DNA from: Edaphobacter flagellatus | Lineage (GTDB): Bacteria; Acidobacteriota; Terriglobia; Terriglobales; Acidobacteriaceae | Direction: 5' to 3' | DNA length: 64,000 bases | NCBI RefSeq assembly: GCF_025264665.1 | Contig: NZ_CP073697.1 | Coordinates: 1,178,001 to 1,242,000, forward strand | Part shown: positions 1-8,747 of the stretch, in pieces | How the letters are laid out: each line of letters begins with the position of its first letter | Numbering within the stretch: position 1 is the stretch's first letter | Notes under the pieces: generated by a model | The model's input: only the letters and a program-made list of their open reading frames with translations | Database searches by the model: none | Told to the model about the DNA's origin: nothing | Made by a program: the position numbers and the translations under genes

Positions 1-444
1 CTGTAGCGCCTCCGTCTCCGGAGTCTTCTCCATCTCCGTCTCGGCGATCGACTCATACTCCGCCGTCATAAATGGCGTTAGCTGCGTAAACTCGCCCAGA
101 TGCACACGCTCATTGCCTTCCGTAAATACGAAAAGACTCTGGTTCGGCATCTTCACGACCTTATGCACCGTCGCGCGCGTTCCTATTGCGTAAAGATCGG
201 CCGCCTGTGGAGCATCCTGCCGCGCATCCCGCTGCGCCACCACCAGGATCGACTTCTCTTCACCCAGCGACTGGATCAGCTGAATCGAGCTCTCGCGCCC
301 GACCGTCAACGGCAGCACCGCATGCGGAAACAAAACCGTGTCCCGAACCGGAAGAACCGGTACCGGACGCCGGCTGTCCACACCTTCGCCACCCTCGGTA
401 TTCATTGCTGTTGGTTTGATCACACTTACGAAGTCGTTCGCCAT
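1..444 (-). CDS. lon: ATP-dependent protease Lon, N-terminal part (cut by window edge)
   Basis: This is the first 148 codons of Lon, the ATP-dependent cytosolic protease that degrades misfolded and regulatory proteins. The gene reads leftwards out of the window and has no stop. What is visible is the N-terminal substrate-binding (LAN/PUA-like) domain: the hallmark PVLPVRDTVLFPHAVLPL stretch at about residues 27-44, followed by GRESSIQLI and a region ending in acidic residues. The ATPase and Ser-Lys protease domains lie outside. The ATG at 444 is preceded by an AAGGA site 8 nt upstream. No other family begins this way, so the call is firm although the catalytic part is not seen. Confidence 0.93.
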   Translation of the reverse strand, partial: MANDFVSVIKPTAMNTEGGEGVDSRRPVPVLPVRDTVLFPHAVLPLTVGRESSIQLIQSLGEEKSILVVAQRDARQDAPQAADLYAIGTRATVHKVVKMPNQSLFVFTEGNERVHLGEFTQLTPFMTAEYESIAETEMEKTPETEALQ

Positions 445-627
445 TGAGTGTCCTTCTATCAAATTATCAGATATCAGATGCGGCAACTGTCGTCAAAGTC
501 GCAAACCTACCCGAATGGCCCGATTCCTCGAACCTCTATACCCATTCAGACGCCACGCCCACCACTGCCGTCATCGGCAAACCACCACAAATCAGCAGTG
601 GATTCCCCACTCTACTCCTCTTCCACC

Positions 628-843
628 CTGTCAAGCCCCCTGTGCCTCCTGATCGCCCATAAAGCAATGAAAACAAAATAAATATAGCTGGAGGGAAAGT
701 GCCGATCAGTTCTCTTCCGCTTGCTAAAATAGAACTGAAGTCAGAGAAAGAAAGAAATCGCCCCTCGGACGCAGCTCCCCCATGAGCTAACTCCTGTCAA
801 ATCAATATTTTTGGACTTAACTGTCGCGGATTCAATATTTTAG
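628..843 (+). repeat. Intergenic module, copy 1 (fills the 445-912 gap)
   Basis: The 468-base gap between lon and pheA has no credible gene. It carries the first of three related modules in this window (others at 18622 and 40628). Parts in order: CTGTCAAGCCCC at 628; GTGCCGATC at 699-707; exactly 17 bp later the -10-like TAAAAT at 725-730; an A/G-rich stretch; AATATTTT at 804-811; ACTTAA at 815-820; AATATTTT again at 834-841. The spacings 17, 11 and 30 bp are the same in copy 3. Unlike copies 2 and 3, this one has no strong GC hairpin after the -10-like box. I do not recognise the family. It could be a promoter with a tiny transcript, a protein-binding site or a dispersed repeat. Confidence 0.6.
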
Positions 844-912
844 GCTGTTGAAAACGCGTAAATTGCTGAATCCATACGACTTGGAGATTTCCACAGGGGA
901 GGGGGAGGGAGC

Positions 913-1749
913 CTACTCAGCCGCCGCCCGGTACCGCCCCAGCACCTTGACCATCCGGCAGTGCTCCGTCAGTGCCGCCACCGCTGTCTCTGCCCTGTCT
1001 GGTGAATCGAACCGCACATCGACGTAGAAGACATACTCCCACGGCGATCCCGGAACCGGACGCGACTCAATCTTCGTCAGGTCAACGCCTGCCCGAGCCA
1101 GCCGCTCCAGCGCCGCCACCAGCGTCCCCGGACGGTGCTCGATCGCAAACGCGAGGCTCATCTTGTTGTCCTGCTCGGTCGACTTCAGCGGAGGATCGAT
1201 CGTCCGCCGGATCAGATGGAACCGCGTAAAGTTCTGCGCATTGTCTTCGATCCCGGCAAGCAGAACGTTGCCACCATATTCCTTCGCCGCCAGCTCCGGA
1301 GCGACGCCAGCCGTGTCCTTTAACCCTTCCGCCATCACATGCTTCACCGAGCCTGCCGTATCGTAAAACGGCATCACCGAAAACTCCGGGTGCGACGCAA
1401 AAAAGCGCCGGCACTGCGACAACGCCACCGGATGCGAGATCACGTGCCGCACATCGCCAAGCTCCACACCAGGCGCAGCAATCAGGTTGTGACGAATCCG
1501 CAGCAGGCTCTCGCGCTCGATCCGCACATCCAGCTCAAGCAGAAGATCGTAGTGCTCCGCGACCGAGCCATGCAGACTGTTCTCAATCGGAAGCACCGCG
1601 GCATCAACATCACCGGACATCAGCCGAGACATCACCTCGGCCGAAACGTTGCAAGGCACGATGCGAAGATCCGCAACCTCGTTGCCCAGCATCGCCGCCG
1701 TCGCCATGTGACTGTTGGAACCCGCTTCACCCTGAATCGCTATACGCAA
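913..1749 (-). CDS. pheA: Prephenate dehydratase (P-protein, PDT plus ACT domain)
   Basis: Converts prephenate to phenylpyruvate, the committed step to phenylalanine, in the cytosol. The protein opens with RIAIQGEAGSNSHMA, has the PIENSLHGSV segment of the catalytic domain, the substrate-binding TRF (QNFTRFHLI), and a C-terminal ACT domain with the ESRP motif (KIESRPVPGSPWEY) that binds phenylalanine for feedback inhibition. There is no fused chorismate mutase domain. I place the start at the TTG at 1749, seven bases after a GGAGG, which gives 278 residues with the fold starting at once. An in-frame GTG at 1803 would add 18 residues unlike the family. It is followed on its 3' side by repeat module copy 1. 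Confidence 0.92.
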   Translation of the reverse strand: MRIAIQGEAGSNSHMATAAMLGNEVADLRIVPCNVSAEVMSRLMSGDVDAAVLPIENSLHGSVAEHYDLLLELDVRIERESLLRIRHNLIAAPGVELGDVRHVISHPVALSQCRRFFASHPEFSVMPFYDTAGSVKHVMAEGLKDTAGVAPELAAKEYGGNVLLAGIEDNAQNFTRFHLIRRTIDPPLKSTEQDNKMSLAFAIEHRPGTLVAALERLARAGVDLTKIESRPVPGSPWEYVFYVDVRFDSPDRAETAVAALTEHCRMVKVLGRYRAAAE

Positions 1750-1914
1750 AAAGTTGCCTCCGCTCCAAAAATTCATTTTATTCGCAACGGTGGCAACCTC
1801 CACTCCAACATCCGCACCTTATCTACACGAAAGCCGCGCAGAGCTAAGCAGGAATGGGATCTCGCAGCGCGACTCATATGTCCACTTATTGAATCAGGAG
1901 TCAATCACAAACAA

Positions 1915-2064
1915 ATGCTTTGGACAATCACCATCATCCTGTTCATCCTCTGGGTTCTCGGCCTGGTCAGCAGCTACACGCTCGGCGGATGGATTCATAT
2001 CCTTCTCGTCCTGGCGCTCATTGTCCTCATCTTCAACCTGCTGTCTGGCCGAAAGGCTCTCTAG
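1915..2064 (+). CDS. Small two-helix membrane protein (lmo0937/DUF5670-like)
   Basis: This 49-residue protein is almost entirely hydrophobic: one membrane segment at about residues 3-20 (ITIILFILWVLGLVSS), a TLGGWIH turn, and a second at 28-44, ending in SGRKAL. This matches the small lmo0937-family membrane proteins, which often sit near general-stress genes; function unknown. It lies 45 bases upstream of the CsbD-like gene on the same strand and is probably co-transcribed with it, which supports a stress role by context only. An AGGAG lies 14 nt before the ATG, rather far. Confidence 0.7.
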   Translation: MLWTITIILFILWVLGLVSSYTLGGWIHILLVLALIVLIFNLLSGRKAL

Positions 2065-2109
2065 CCGCAGCACTCCCCTCAACCGCATAACCGAAGTTTG
2101 GAGTTCCCT

Positions 2110-2433
2110 ATGAATAAAGAAACTCTCGAAGGAAAATTCGATCAGGTCGCAGGTGCCGTAAAGCAGAAGGTCGGCGAAACCGTCGGCAACCAGAAGCTCG
2201 CTTCCTCAGGCGTCGCCGATCAGGTCAAAGGCGCCGCGAAAGAGACCTGGGGAAAGGCAAAGGATGCAGCTACCTCCAGCGATACCGAAGCCAAAGTGCA
2301 TGACATGAAGCAACACGCAGAAGAGAAGCTGGACGAGGCGCGCGAAAAGGTCGTCGACACCGCGCAGAACATCAAGAACAAGATCAACGAAAAAATCGAT
2401 TCCTTCCGCGATCAGCATACGAATCGCGGCTAA
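2110..2433 (+). CDS. CsbD-like stress-response protein
   Basis: A 107-residue, highly charged, helical, cytosolic protein of the CsbD family, which is induced by general stress in many bacteria with unknown biochemical function. The N-terminal half has the family pattern: NKETLEGKFDQVAGAVKQ, then GNQKLASSGVADQVKG and KETWGKAKDAA. The second half, rich in Lys, Glu and Asp with no Cys, is a predicted amphipathic helix longer than in the shortest (about 60 residue) members. The start at 2110 has GGAG six bases upstream; an ATG four codons earlier lacks this. A strong hairpin terminator follows at 2461. Confidence 0.88.
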   Translation: MNKETLEGKFDQVAGAVKQKVGETVGNQKLASSGVADQVKGAAKETWGKAKDAATSSDTEAKVHDMKQHAEEKLDEAREKVVDTAQNIKNKINEKIDSFRDQHTNRG

Positions 2434-2460
2434 CTTTCCTTTGCAATTGGATGCAGTAAC

Positions 2461-2494
2461 GGCCCGCCGCCCGTATCGGCGGGCCTCTTCTTTT
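2461..2494. terminator. Rho-independent terminator, usable from both sides
   Basis: A 9-bp perfect GC stem (GGCCCGCCG with CGGCGGGCC, loop CCCGTAT) at 2461-2485 is followed by TCTTCTTTT. It ends the CsbD transcript. The T-rich tail overlaps the last codons of the convergent prenyltransferase gene. Confidence 0.85.
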
Positions 2495-3359
2495 AGCGCC
2501 GCATCAGCACATCTGCCGCAATAAATCCGAAGAACAGCACCGAAATCACGCCATTCAGTGTAAAGAACGCAGCATTCATTCTTCGCATGTCCTTCGGCGA
2601 AATGATCGAATGCTCATAGAGCAGCAAGATCGCAACCACCGCGACGCCCAGCATCGCCACCTTACCCAACCCAAACAGGACCACCACCCAGCACAGCATC
2701 GCCAGCATGCCGAGATGCATCACACGCGCGATCCAGAAAGCACCTTCAAGCCCGAAAGCCTGAGGAACGCTGTTCAATCCAACCTTACGATCATGCTCGA
2801 AGTCCTGGCACGCATACAGCACATCGAAGCCGCCAACCCACAGCAGCACCGCAAACGTCAGCACCACGATGCGAGCATCCAGCGAGCCGCGCACTGCAAT
2901 CCATGCGGCCGAAGGCGCAATCCCCAGCGCAAGCCCAAGCACAAGATGCGACCAGCGCGTTACCCGCTTCATGTAGCTGTAAGCCAGCACCACGATCAAA
3001 GCCACAGGAGCAAGAATCAACGTCAAACGGTTCAACATCGCCGCGCCAAGCACAAACACTGCCGACGAAATCAGCACAAAGCCAACGACAAAGCCTCCCG
3101 TCAACGTTCCTGCAGGCAGCGCGCGCATTGCCGTCCGCGGATTCGCCGCATCGATCTTCGCGTCCACCAGCCGATTGAATGCCATCGCCGCCGAACGCGC
3201 AGCAACCATGCAAACCACAATCCATCCCAGCACGCGCATCGGAGGCCACGCTCCCGCTGCCAGCACCGCTCCCGTCAACGCAAAAGGCAACGCAAAGATC
3301 GAGTGCTCCCACTTGATCATCTCCAGCGTCGTCGCCGTACTCTTCCACAACGAAGTCAT
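2493..3359 (-). CDS. UbiA-family polyprenyltransferase (probably menaquinone, MqnP-like)
   Basis: Integral membrane enzyme that attaches a polyprenyl chain to an aromatic acid. Both Asp-rich motifs of the UbiA family are present: NRLVDAKID (about residues 63-71) and the second at about 186-198, DVLYACQDFEHD, flanked by eight to nine hydrophobic segments. The 288-residue length and the EHSIFALPFALTGA opening fit the UbiA-like enzymes of futalosine-pathway organisms (MqnP) as well as 4-hydroxybenzoate octaprenyltransferase. No other quinone gene is nearby, so the substrate is inferred. The ATG at 3359 has AAGGA seven bases upstream; a longer reading frame to 3479 would add about 40 Arg-rich residues with no family support. 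Confidence 0.85.
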   Translation of the reverse strand: MTSLWKSTATTLEMIKWEHSIFALPFALTGAVLAAGAWPPMRVLGWIVVCMVAARSAAMAFNRLVDAKIDAANPRTAMRALPAGTLTGGFVVGFVLISSAVFVLGAAMLNRLTLILAPVALIVVLAYSYMKRVTRWSHLVLGLALGIAPSAAWIAVRGSLDARIVVLTFAVLLWVGGFDVLYACQDFEHDRKVGLNSVPQAFGLEGAFWIARVMHLGMLAMLCWVVVLFGLGKVAMLGVAVVAILLLYEHSIISPKDMRRMNAAFFTLNGVISVLFFGFIAADVLMRR

Positions 3360-3397
3360 ACCATCATCCTTACAAACCTTGCCCTGCATCCATCTTA

Positions 3398-3433
3398 AAA
3401 GATCAAAGCCGCGAAGAGAGAACTCCTCGCGGC
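3398..3433 (-). terminator. Terminator of the BON-protein gene
   Basis: On the minus strand GCCGCGA pairs with TCGCGGC (3408-3414 with 3427-3433), extended by GAG/CTC around a TTCT loop, and is followed by TTTGATCTTTT. It lies between the BON gene stop and the prenyltransferase start, so the two genes are probably separate units. Confidence 0.7.
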
Positions 3434-3453
3434 CATAACCGAAATAATTGCTG

Positions 3454-4230
3454 TTACTTCTCCTGCGTCGCTCCCGCAACCTGTAGATTATTGACTACCT
3501 TGAAGACTCCAGGAACGCTGTTTGCCCGGATGTTCGCAACATCCTTATCGCCCTGATTATCGACCACGCCGGAAAGCGTCACGTTGCCGTTGACGACCGT
3601 AATCCGGATCGGCTTCGCCGGATCGATCGCATACTTATTCAGCTGTGCCGCACCGTAAACGGCTCTCGCCGTCGCCAGACGAATGCGATCGTCCATCGGC
3701 GAGACAGGTGCAACTTCGATGTCGTCTACAACGTCCTTCACTCCAGGGAAGTTGGAGACCAGGCTGATGGCCGAGTCTTTATCCATCGGGCCGTAAGCCA
3801 CGCCACCCAGCGTCACCACACCATTCTGCACACCGATGGTGAACGCATTGAAGGCCGTCGTTCCATAACCGACGCGATCGTACGTCAACTTCTCAGCAAG
3901 CTTATTGCGTAACGTGACGTCATCTATCGTCGGGCCAGCAACCTCAATCTGGTTCTGCACACCTTTCACGTGTTTGCGATGATGCGCCTTCTTGTCGGCA
4001 TCTTCCTTGTCCGCGTATAGATCGACGGTTCCGGTCAGCGTCACCATGCCGTTCTGCACCGCGGCTTTCACGTCCTTAAATCGCTTATTATCCAGAGCTT
4101 TCGCAACATCGGCCTGAATTTGAGAGTCTTCTGACGTCTGTGCAATCCCCTTCGCAGCGAAGGCAGGCAGTAAACCAAGCAACAATCCGAAGGCGAATAC
4201 TCGATGAACCATCTTTCCGTGCTTGCTCAT
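3454..4230 (-). CDS. Periplasmic protein with three BON domains
   Basis: A 258-residue exported protein. It has an N-terminal signal peptide (VFAFGLLLGLLPAFAAKGIA, cleavage probably near residue 31) and three BON domains, each with the family's Gly-centred strand: NGMVTLTGTVD, NGVVTLGGVAY and NGNVTLSGVVD, each ending in an xVVNxLxV-like strand. BON domains are thought to bind phospholipid or the cell envelope; OsmY and DolP are the best known. Three repeats is more than the two in OsmY. The start at 4230 has AGGAG eight bases upstream; an upstream ATG at 4269 lacks one. A hairpin terminator follows. Role inferred: envelope maintenance or osmotic stress. Confidence 0.85.
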   Translation of the reverse strand: MSKHGKMVHRVFAFGLLLGLLPAFAAKGIAQTSEDSQIQADVAKALDNKRFKDVKAAVQNGMVTLTGTVDLYADKEDADKKAHHRKHVKGVQNQIEVAGPTIDDVTLRNKLAEKLTYDRVGYGTTAFNAFTIGVQNGVVTLGGVAYGPMDKDSAISLVSNFPGVKDVVDDIEVAPVSPMDDRIRLATARAVYGAAQLNKYAIDPAKPIRITVVNGNVTLSGVVDNQGDKDVANIRANSVPGVFKVVNNLQVAGATQEK

Positions 4231-4307
4231 GCTCGTTTCTCCTGAAAAATTCAAACACCGGCTCTGCAAAAATGTTCCTTACACGTACGATGCTGCGTGA
4301 ACAGCGA

Positions 4308-7300
4308 TTAGCGATAACGGCGTCGCAATTTATATACGATGCTGAATACGCCCGATTCGTCACGCGTCACCACAATCGATGAGTTATGCGTCAGGTCATA
4401 CTGCACCTGGATCAGCTGCTGAGCGGATGTATTCACATTCGTCGCAAACGTGGCAGTAATCTGTTTCGAAATCTGCTCCTGAATCGTGATGCGAGCCGAC
4501 GAATTACCCAGCGTGCCTACGAACGCCGGATCGATCTTTACACTGCCAACACCAAACAGCTTCTCCACACGCGAGCTGACTGTCGCGTTGAGCGCCCCGC
4601 CCAGCAGCGCACTCGTCGTCGGATCGGTCCCTGCCTGAAGCTGCTTCTCCTGGTAAAGCTGCGCCTCCTCCTGCGTCCTTCCTAGTGCAAGCAGCGCAAA
4701 AACATCCGCTTCACTCAGTGGAGGTTCCGAGCGATAGGTCGGCTTCAAGTTGCTCGCCGTGCCGTGCAGGCCAACGGTGACTTCATAGTTTTCCACCTGC
4801 GCTGTTGCATCGATATCGATCGTCGGATCAATACGCACAGGGTTCGTGAAGTAGATGTCTCCACGCTGAAGCTGGTATTTCGTGTTGGCAAATGTTGCAC
4901 TACCATCCGTAATCTGAATACGCCCCAGGATCGATGGCGATGCGATCGTGCCGCGAATATTCAGATCAACCGAGCCAGCCAGCTTCGCGTAGGAGTTCTG
5001 AAAATCAAGCTGCGGCGCGCTGGTAACGCGAACATCGAGGCGGACCTTATTCGAAGGAGCATTCGGATCGGTCGGCGCGCTGATTGTGCTGCCAGAGCCT
5101 GCAAACGCGGCAAAGTCCACGTCTTGTCCAACACCAAAGCGCGTGATCAGAATATTGCCGCTCAGCAGCGAACTCGTCGACGTTCCCTGCAGTTTTAAAT
5201 TCGCATTCGCTGTCGCGCTCAAACCATACAAACGAACACGCACCGCTTCTCCCGTCGCCGTCAGGTCCGCGTAGATGCCGTTGCGGAACCGCAACGAACC
5301 GCCAATCTTCAGATCGCCACCGCCCGTCTTCGCCGTCAACGACTGCACCTGGAGCCGATCATCAGTAAAGATCAGCGTGCCGTTCATATCGCTCAGACCA
5401 TTCGGCACGCCATCCAGCGCGAGATTCACCGAATCAAACTGCACCTTGCCGCTCAACGCAGGATTGGTCACCTGACCACCGGCAGCTACCGTAAATTCGA
5501 CCTTGCCGCTTGAGAGAATATCGGGATCGAAAGTGTGCAACACAGCCATACTGATGTTGCCGCTACCTTTGATATTCAGCTTTCCGCCCTTGGGATCGGT
5601 ACTGCCGAAGAGCTGGGCCGTTCCTCCCAACCGCATGTCCGTATCCTGCCCAGTGATGTGCACCTGATCCAGCGTTGCCACGCCGCTACGCAAGCTGATG
5701 CGCAATGGTTCGGCGGCCTTGAGCTCCACACCCTGTAGCTTCACATCGACGTTGTTCAACTCCGCCGCTCCGCCAAGCTCCTTCGGACTCTTCAGCGGGC
5801 CGCTCACTGTCGCGATACCGCTGATCGACGATTGCGCCTTGATATTGCCTGGGCCAAACATGCCAAGCGGACGACTCACATCGAAATCCGCAATCGTCAG
5901 CTTCGCATCTGTTTGATAGTTGCCCGTCAACTGCGTCTGCCCATTGAGTCCAACTTTGGCGCCGACAATGGTCGAGTCGGCAGTGAAGTACATTACCTTG
6001 CCCTGGCTATGAGCCTCCGCCACAGCTTCGCCTACGGCCTGCCCCTGATAGACCACATTGGCGAGCTTTAGATTGGCGTGCAGACCGGGCTCGGTGATAG
6101 TGCCATTGGCGTCAGCAACCAACGTCAGCCTTCCATCTGCATTCACGCCGGATCTTTTCACGGCCTCAAACTTCGCGAGATCCAGATCGTGCCCCTCGAT
6201 GTGGCCATGCAGATGTTCGCTCGCAAGGTCATAGCCACCATTTCCACTCAGTTGCATACCGTGCGCTTTCAGCACAACCTGTGTTGCCTCAATTGCCTTG
6301 CCGTGAATTGCAAGATTGGATGAAATCGATTCATAGGGCTCATCGTATGCGACACCGTTGGTGAACTGAAGATGGCCAGTGCCATTCAGATTCTCCATCG
6401 TCCCCGTCACGTGCGCGTTCGCACTGACAGTGCCCGTTATCGGGATCTTTTGCTGTTGACCGACAATCTGCAGAAGATCAGGTACCTGCGCATTCGCCAG
6501 ATCTACGGTCGCATCCATGCTCAGGGTATCGTCCCACACATACGAGACGACTCCGCGGCGCGAAACCTCCCGCCTGGGCTCAACCGTTCCCGATGCGTGC
6601 AACACTGCCGAGCCGCGATGAATCGTCGAGTTCGCTACAGCGATGCCGCTGCTTGGCGAATACTCCGCATCCGCAACCAGTGAGTCAATCAACGCATCCG
6701 TCGAACCCATCGCGAACTCAATGTTCGAAGCCTCCACATGGCCCTTTACGTCAAGATTTCTCGCCGCTCCACGCGCCATTCCTGTGAAGTGCAGCGCGCC
6801 ATGCAGCGATACAGGAATAGCCGCACTGCCCTTCTTTCCGTTCGACTCCAGTCCGAGCGTCGTCAGCAGCTGGTTGTACTCAGCAAGATCATGCGCCGTG
6901 AGGTCGACATGCAGTTGAGTCAACGGATCGCCTATGTTGACTCCCAGTATTCCGGAGCCTTCGATCGTCGACTTCGGCGTCTGGAACAATATCTGTTGAA
7001 TCTTCACCGTCTCGTTGCTGCCCGTGTAGTGCGCCAGCACGCGACCCGTCACAGGAACATCTGACGAAGCTCCTTTACGGTGAACACCCGTCGGATGAAG
7101 TTCGAGATTGCCGTCCACCTCGACGGTATCGGCAACATCTTTTTTCGAACCACCCCACTCCACCTTGACCGGTCCGCCAACGGCTGTATCGAAGCCCAGG
7201 TCGCCATAATGCTCCGCCGTCACATCCATAATGGTGCGCAGTGGAATTCCGTTCAACATTGCGTCGATGTACGCATGCGATGGTTCACTTTTAGCAGGAG

Positions 7301-8747
7301 CAGACGCCGGCGCCTTCGATCCGGATGATTTGGTCGTAGAAGCAACATTCTTCGCTGTTGTTGCAACCGAGGCAGGCTCAGACGGAGCAGCTCCCAGCCA
7401 GCTCTCGATGCGAAGATCGCCCGTCACCGTGCCGCCTCCAGGCAGCGCAGCCGTCATCTCGCTCAACTCCAGTTCGGCCGGGGTCGCATGGATTTTGGTT
7501 GTAGCTTCCACATCATGGATCGACACATATGGATCGTGATAGCCCGCTCCCTGCACCTTTGCAGAACCAGCAACAACAAACGCCGCCGGGCAGCCAGGCA
7601 CGAGCACAGGGGCAGCCTTCACATCCGGCTTTCCTTTAAGCTTCGGGCGAATGCGCTGCCATAGAGGTGGCTTCTTCACCTCTTGCGGCGTTGTTTCAAT
7701 GCAGTTTCGTGCCTGCACATTCAGATCGATCGTACCGGCCTTCAGCGTGTCGAGGCCCGTCAATACGGCAATCTGCTTCACCTCAATCAAACCGGACGCA
7801 TTCGCCTGCCATTCCGGATTCGCAAAGTTTTTGAGCGTACCCTTCGCCTGCAATTGTGAAGATTTGCCGGTATGCAGTTCGAAGCGTTCCAGCACCGCTT
7901 CATCTCTGCCCAACTCCGCTTCAAGATGCAGCGCCGATTGTGCCTCTGGCTCTTTCGCCAACCGCGTACGCAGATCGCGGAGATCGATCGTCGCCGCGTA
8001 CCGGTCCGTGTGGAAGAGGTAGTGCACCTCCGCATCCAGATCGCGCGCCGCCAGATCGAAGGGAATCGACCGCTGATTGATCAGTGCGACTCCGTTCACG
8101 AGCTCAACCTTCTGCGCCCTCAAGTCGAGTAGCGTATCCGTGACAGGCTCGCTGCTCTTTGTCGGATGCTTTGGAACCGGTTGATTCGTCTTCCCGTCTT
8201 TATCCACGATCAGATGAAACTGCGGGTGCTCCACGCGCAGGTAATTCAATGAAATGTAGGAGGCGACTCCTTTGCTGACGACGCGCGAAAAGAAGTTGCG
8301 TATCTTGACGCGAAGCAGAACGCGATCCACCGAGAGATATGGAGCTTCGCCTTCCGCCTCCAAACCATGAATAACCAGCCCATCCACCTCGACCGCAAGA
8401 TGCCACAGATCGAAATGAACCTGCTTCAACTCCACTCGCCCGCCGGTTGTATCACCCAGCACGGCCACGATCTCCGTACGGACCCGGCCTTCAAAATCCG
8501 CCGTCGTCGTGTACCACGCGAAGATCCCGAAGACCACCAGCAGAAACGCTACGATGCCGCCAATCGTCCACAGCGTGCCGCGAGTAATCCGTGCGGCAAT
8601 CGAGCGCTCGACCTTCTTCAGCTTAGCCTTGACCTGGTCGCGTGTCTCCTCCAGCCGGGTCTCAATCTTTTCGCGTCGCGCCTCGATCCTTTCCTCGAGG
8701 CTGCGTTTCTCTTCCGGAGGTTTTGGCGTCTGTTGCTCGTCGCTCAC
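4308..8747 (-). CDS. tamB: TamB-like translocation/assembly protein
   Basis: A 1479-residue, inner-membrane-anchored, periplasm-spanning protein. The N-terminus is a charged coiled coil (EERIEARREKIETRLEETR) followed by one membrane segment at about residues 58-82; the long middle is repetitive beta structure of the AsmA/TamB bridge type; the last 350 residues match the DUF490/TamB C-terminal domain (SDVFALLALGRTQEEAQL, and a beta-rich end KIDPAFVGTLGNSSARITIQ). Such proteins move lipid between the membranes or help outer membrane protein assembly. The GTG start at 8747 overlaps the stop of the SurA-like gene as GTGA and has a GAGAGG site seven bases upstream, showing coupling in a bamA-surA-like-tamB operon. 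An in-frame start at 8777 is less likely. Confidence 0.92.
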   Translation of the reverse strand: MSDEQQTPKPPEEKRSLEERIEARREKIETRLEETRDQVKAKLKKVERSIAARITRGTLWTIGGIVAFLLVVFGIFAWYTTTADFEGRVRTEIVAVLGDTTGGRVELKQVHFDLWHLAVEVDGLVIHGLEAEGEAPYLSVDRVLLRVKIRNFFSRVVSKGVASYISLNYLRVEHPQFHLIVDKDGKTNQPVPKHPTKSSEPVTDTLLDLRAQKVELVNGVALINQRSIPFDLAARDLDAEVHYLFHTDRYAATIDLRDLRTRLAKEPEAQSALHLEAELGRDEAVLERFELHTGKSSQLQAKGTLKNFANPEWQANASGLIEVKQIAVLTGLDTLKAGTIDLNVQARNCIETTPQEVKKPPLWQRIRPKLKGKPDVKAAPVLVPGCPAAFVVAGSAKVQGAGYHDPYVSIHDVEATTKIHATPAELELSEMTAALPGGGTVTGDLRIESWLGAAPSEPASVATTAKNVASTTKSSGSKAPASAPAKSEPSHAYIDAMLNGIPLRTIMDVTAEHYGDLGFDTAVGGPVKVEWGGSKKDVADTVEVDGNLELHPTGVHRKGASSDVPVTGRVLAHYTGSNETVKIQQILFQTPKSTIEGSGILGVNIGDPLTQLHVDLTAHDLAEYNQLLTTLGLESNGKKGSAAIPVSLHGALHFTGMARGAARNLDVKGHVEASNIEFAMGSTDALIDSLVADAEYSPSSGIAVANSTIHRGSAVLHASGTVEPRREVSRRGVVSYVWDDTLSMDATVDLANAQVPDLLQIVGQQQKIPITGTVSANAHVTGTMENLNGTGHLQFTNGVAYDEPYESISSNLAIHGKAIEATQVVLKAHGMQLSGNGGYDLASEHLHGHIEGHDLDLAKFEAVKRSGVNADGRLTLVADANGTITEPGLHANLKLANVVYQGQAVGEAVAEAHSQGKVMYFTADSTIVGAKVGLNGQTQLTGNYQTDAKLTIADFDVSRPLGMFGPGNIKAQSSISGIATVSGPLKSPKELGGAAELNNVDVKLQGVELKAAEPLRISLRSGVATLDQVHITGQDTDMRLGGTAQLFGSTDPKGGKLNIKGSGNISMAVLHTFDPDILSSGKVEFTVAAGGQVTNPALSGKVQFDSVNLALDGVPNGLSDMNGTLIFTDDRLQVQSLTAKTGGGDLKIGGSLRFRNGIYADLTATGEAVRVRLYGLSATANANLKLQGTSTSSLLSGNILITRFGVGQDVDFAAFAGSGSTISAPTDPNAPSNKVRLDVRVTSAPQLDFQNSYAKLAGSVDLNIRGTIASPSILGRIQITDGSATFANTKYQLQRGDIYFTNPVRIDPTIDIDATAQVENYEVTVGLHGTASNLKPTYRSEPPLSEADVFALLALGRTQEEAQLYQEKQLQAGTDPTTSALLGGALNATVSSRVEKLFGVGSVKIDPAFVGTLGNSSARITIQEQISKQITATFATNVNTSAQQLIQVQYDLTHNSSIVVTRDESGVFSIVYKLRRRYR

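Noticed and set aside
2610..3398. Long open frames opposite the prenyltransferase, tamB, bamA, tuf and other genes
   Set aside because: They are shadows of GC-rich codon use: His/Arg/Gln- or Ser/Pro-rich, no domains, no ribosome sites.
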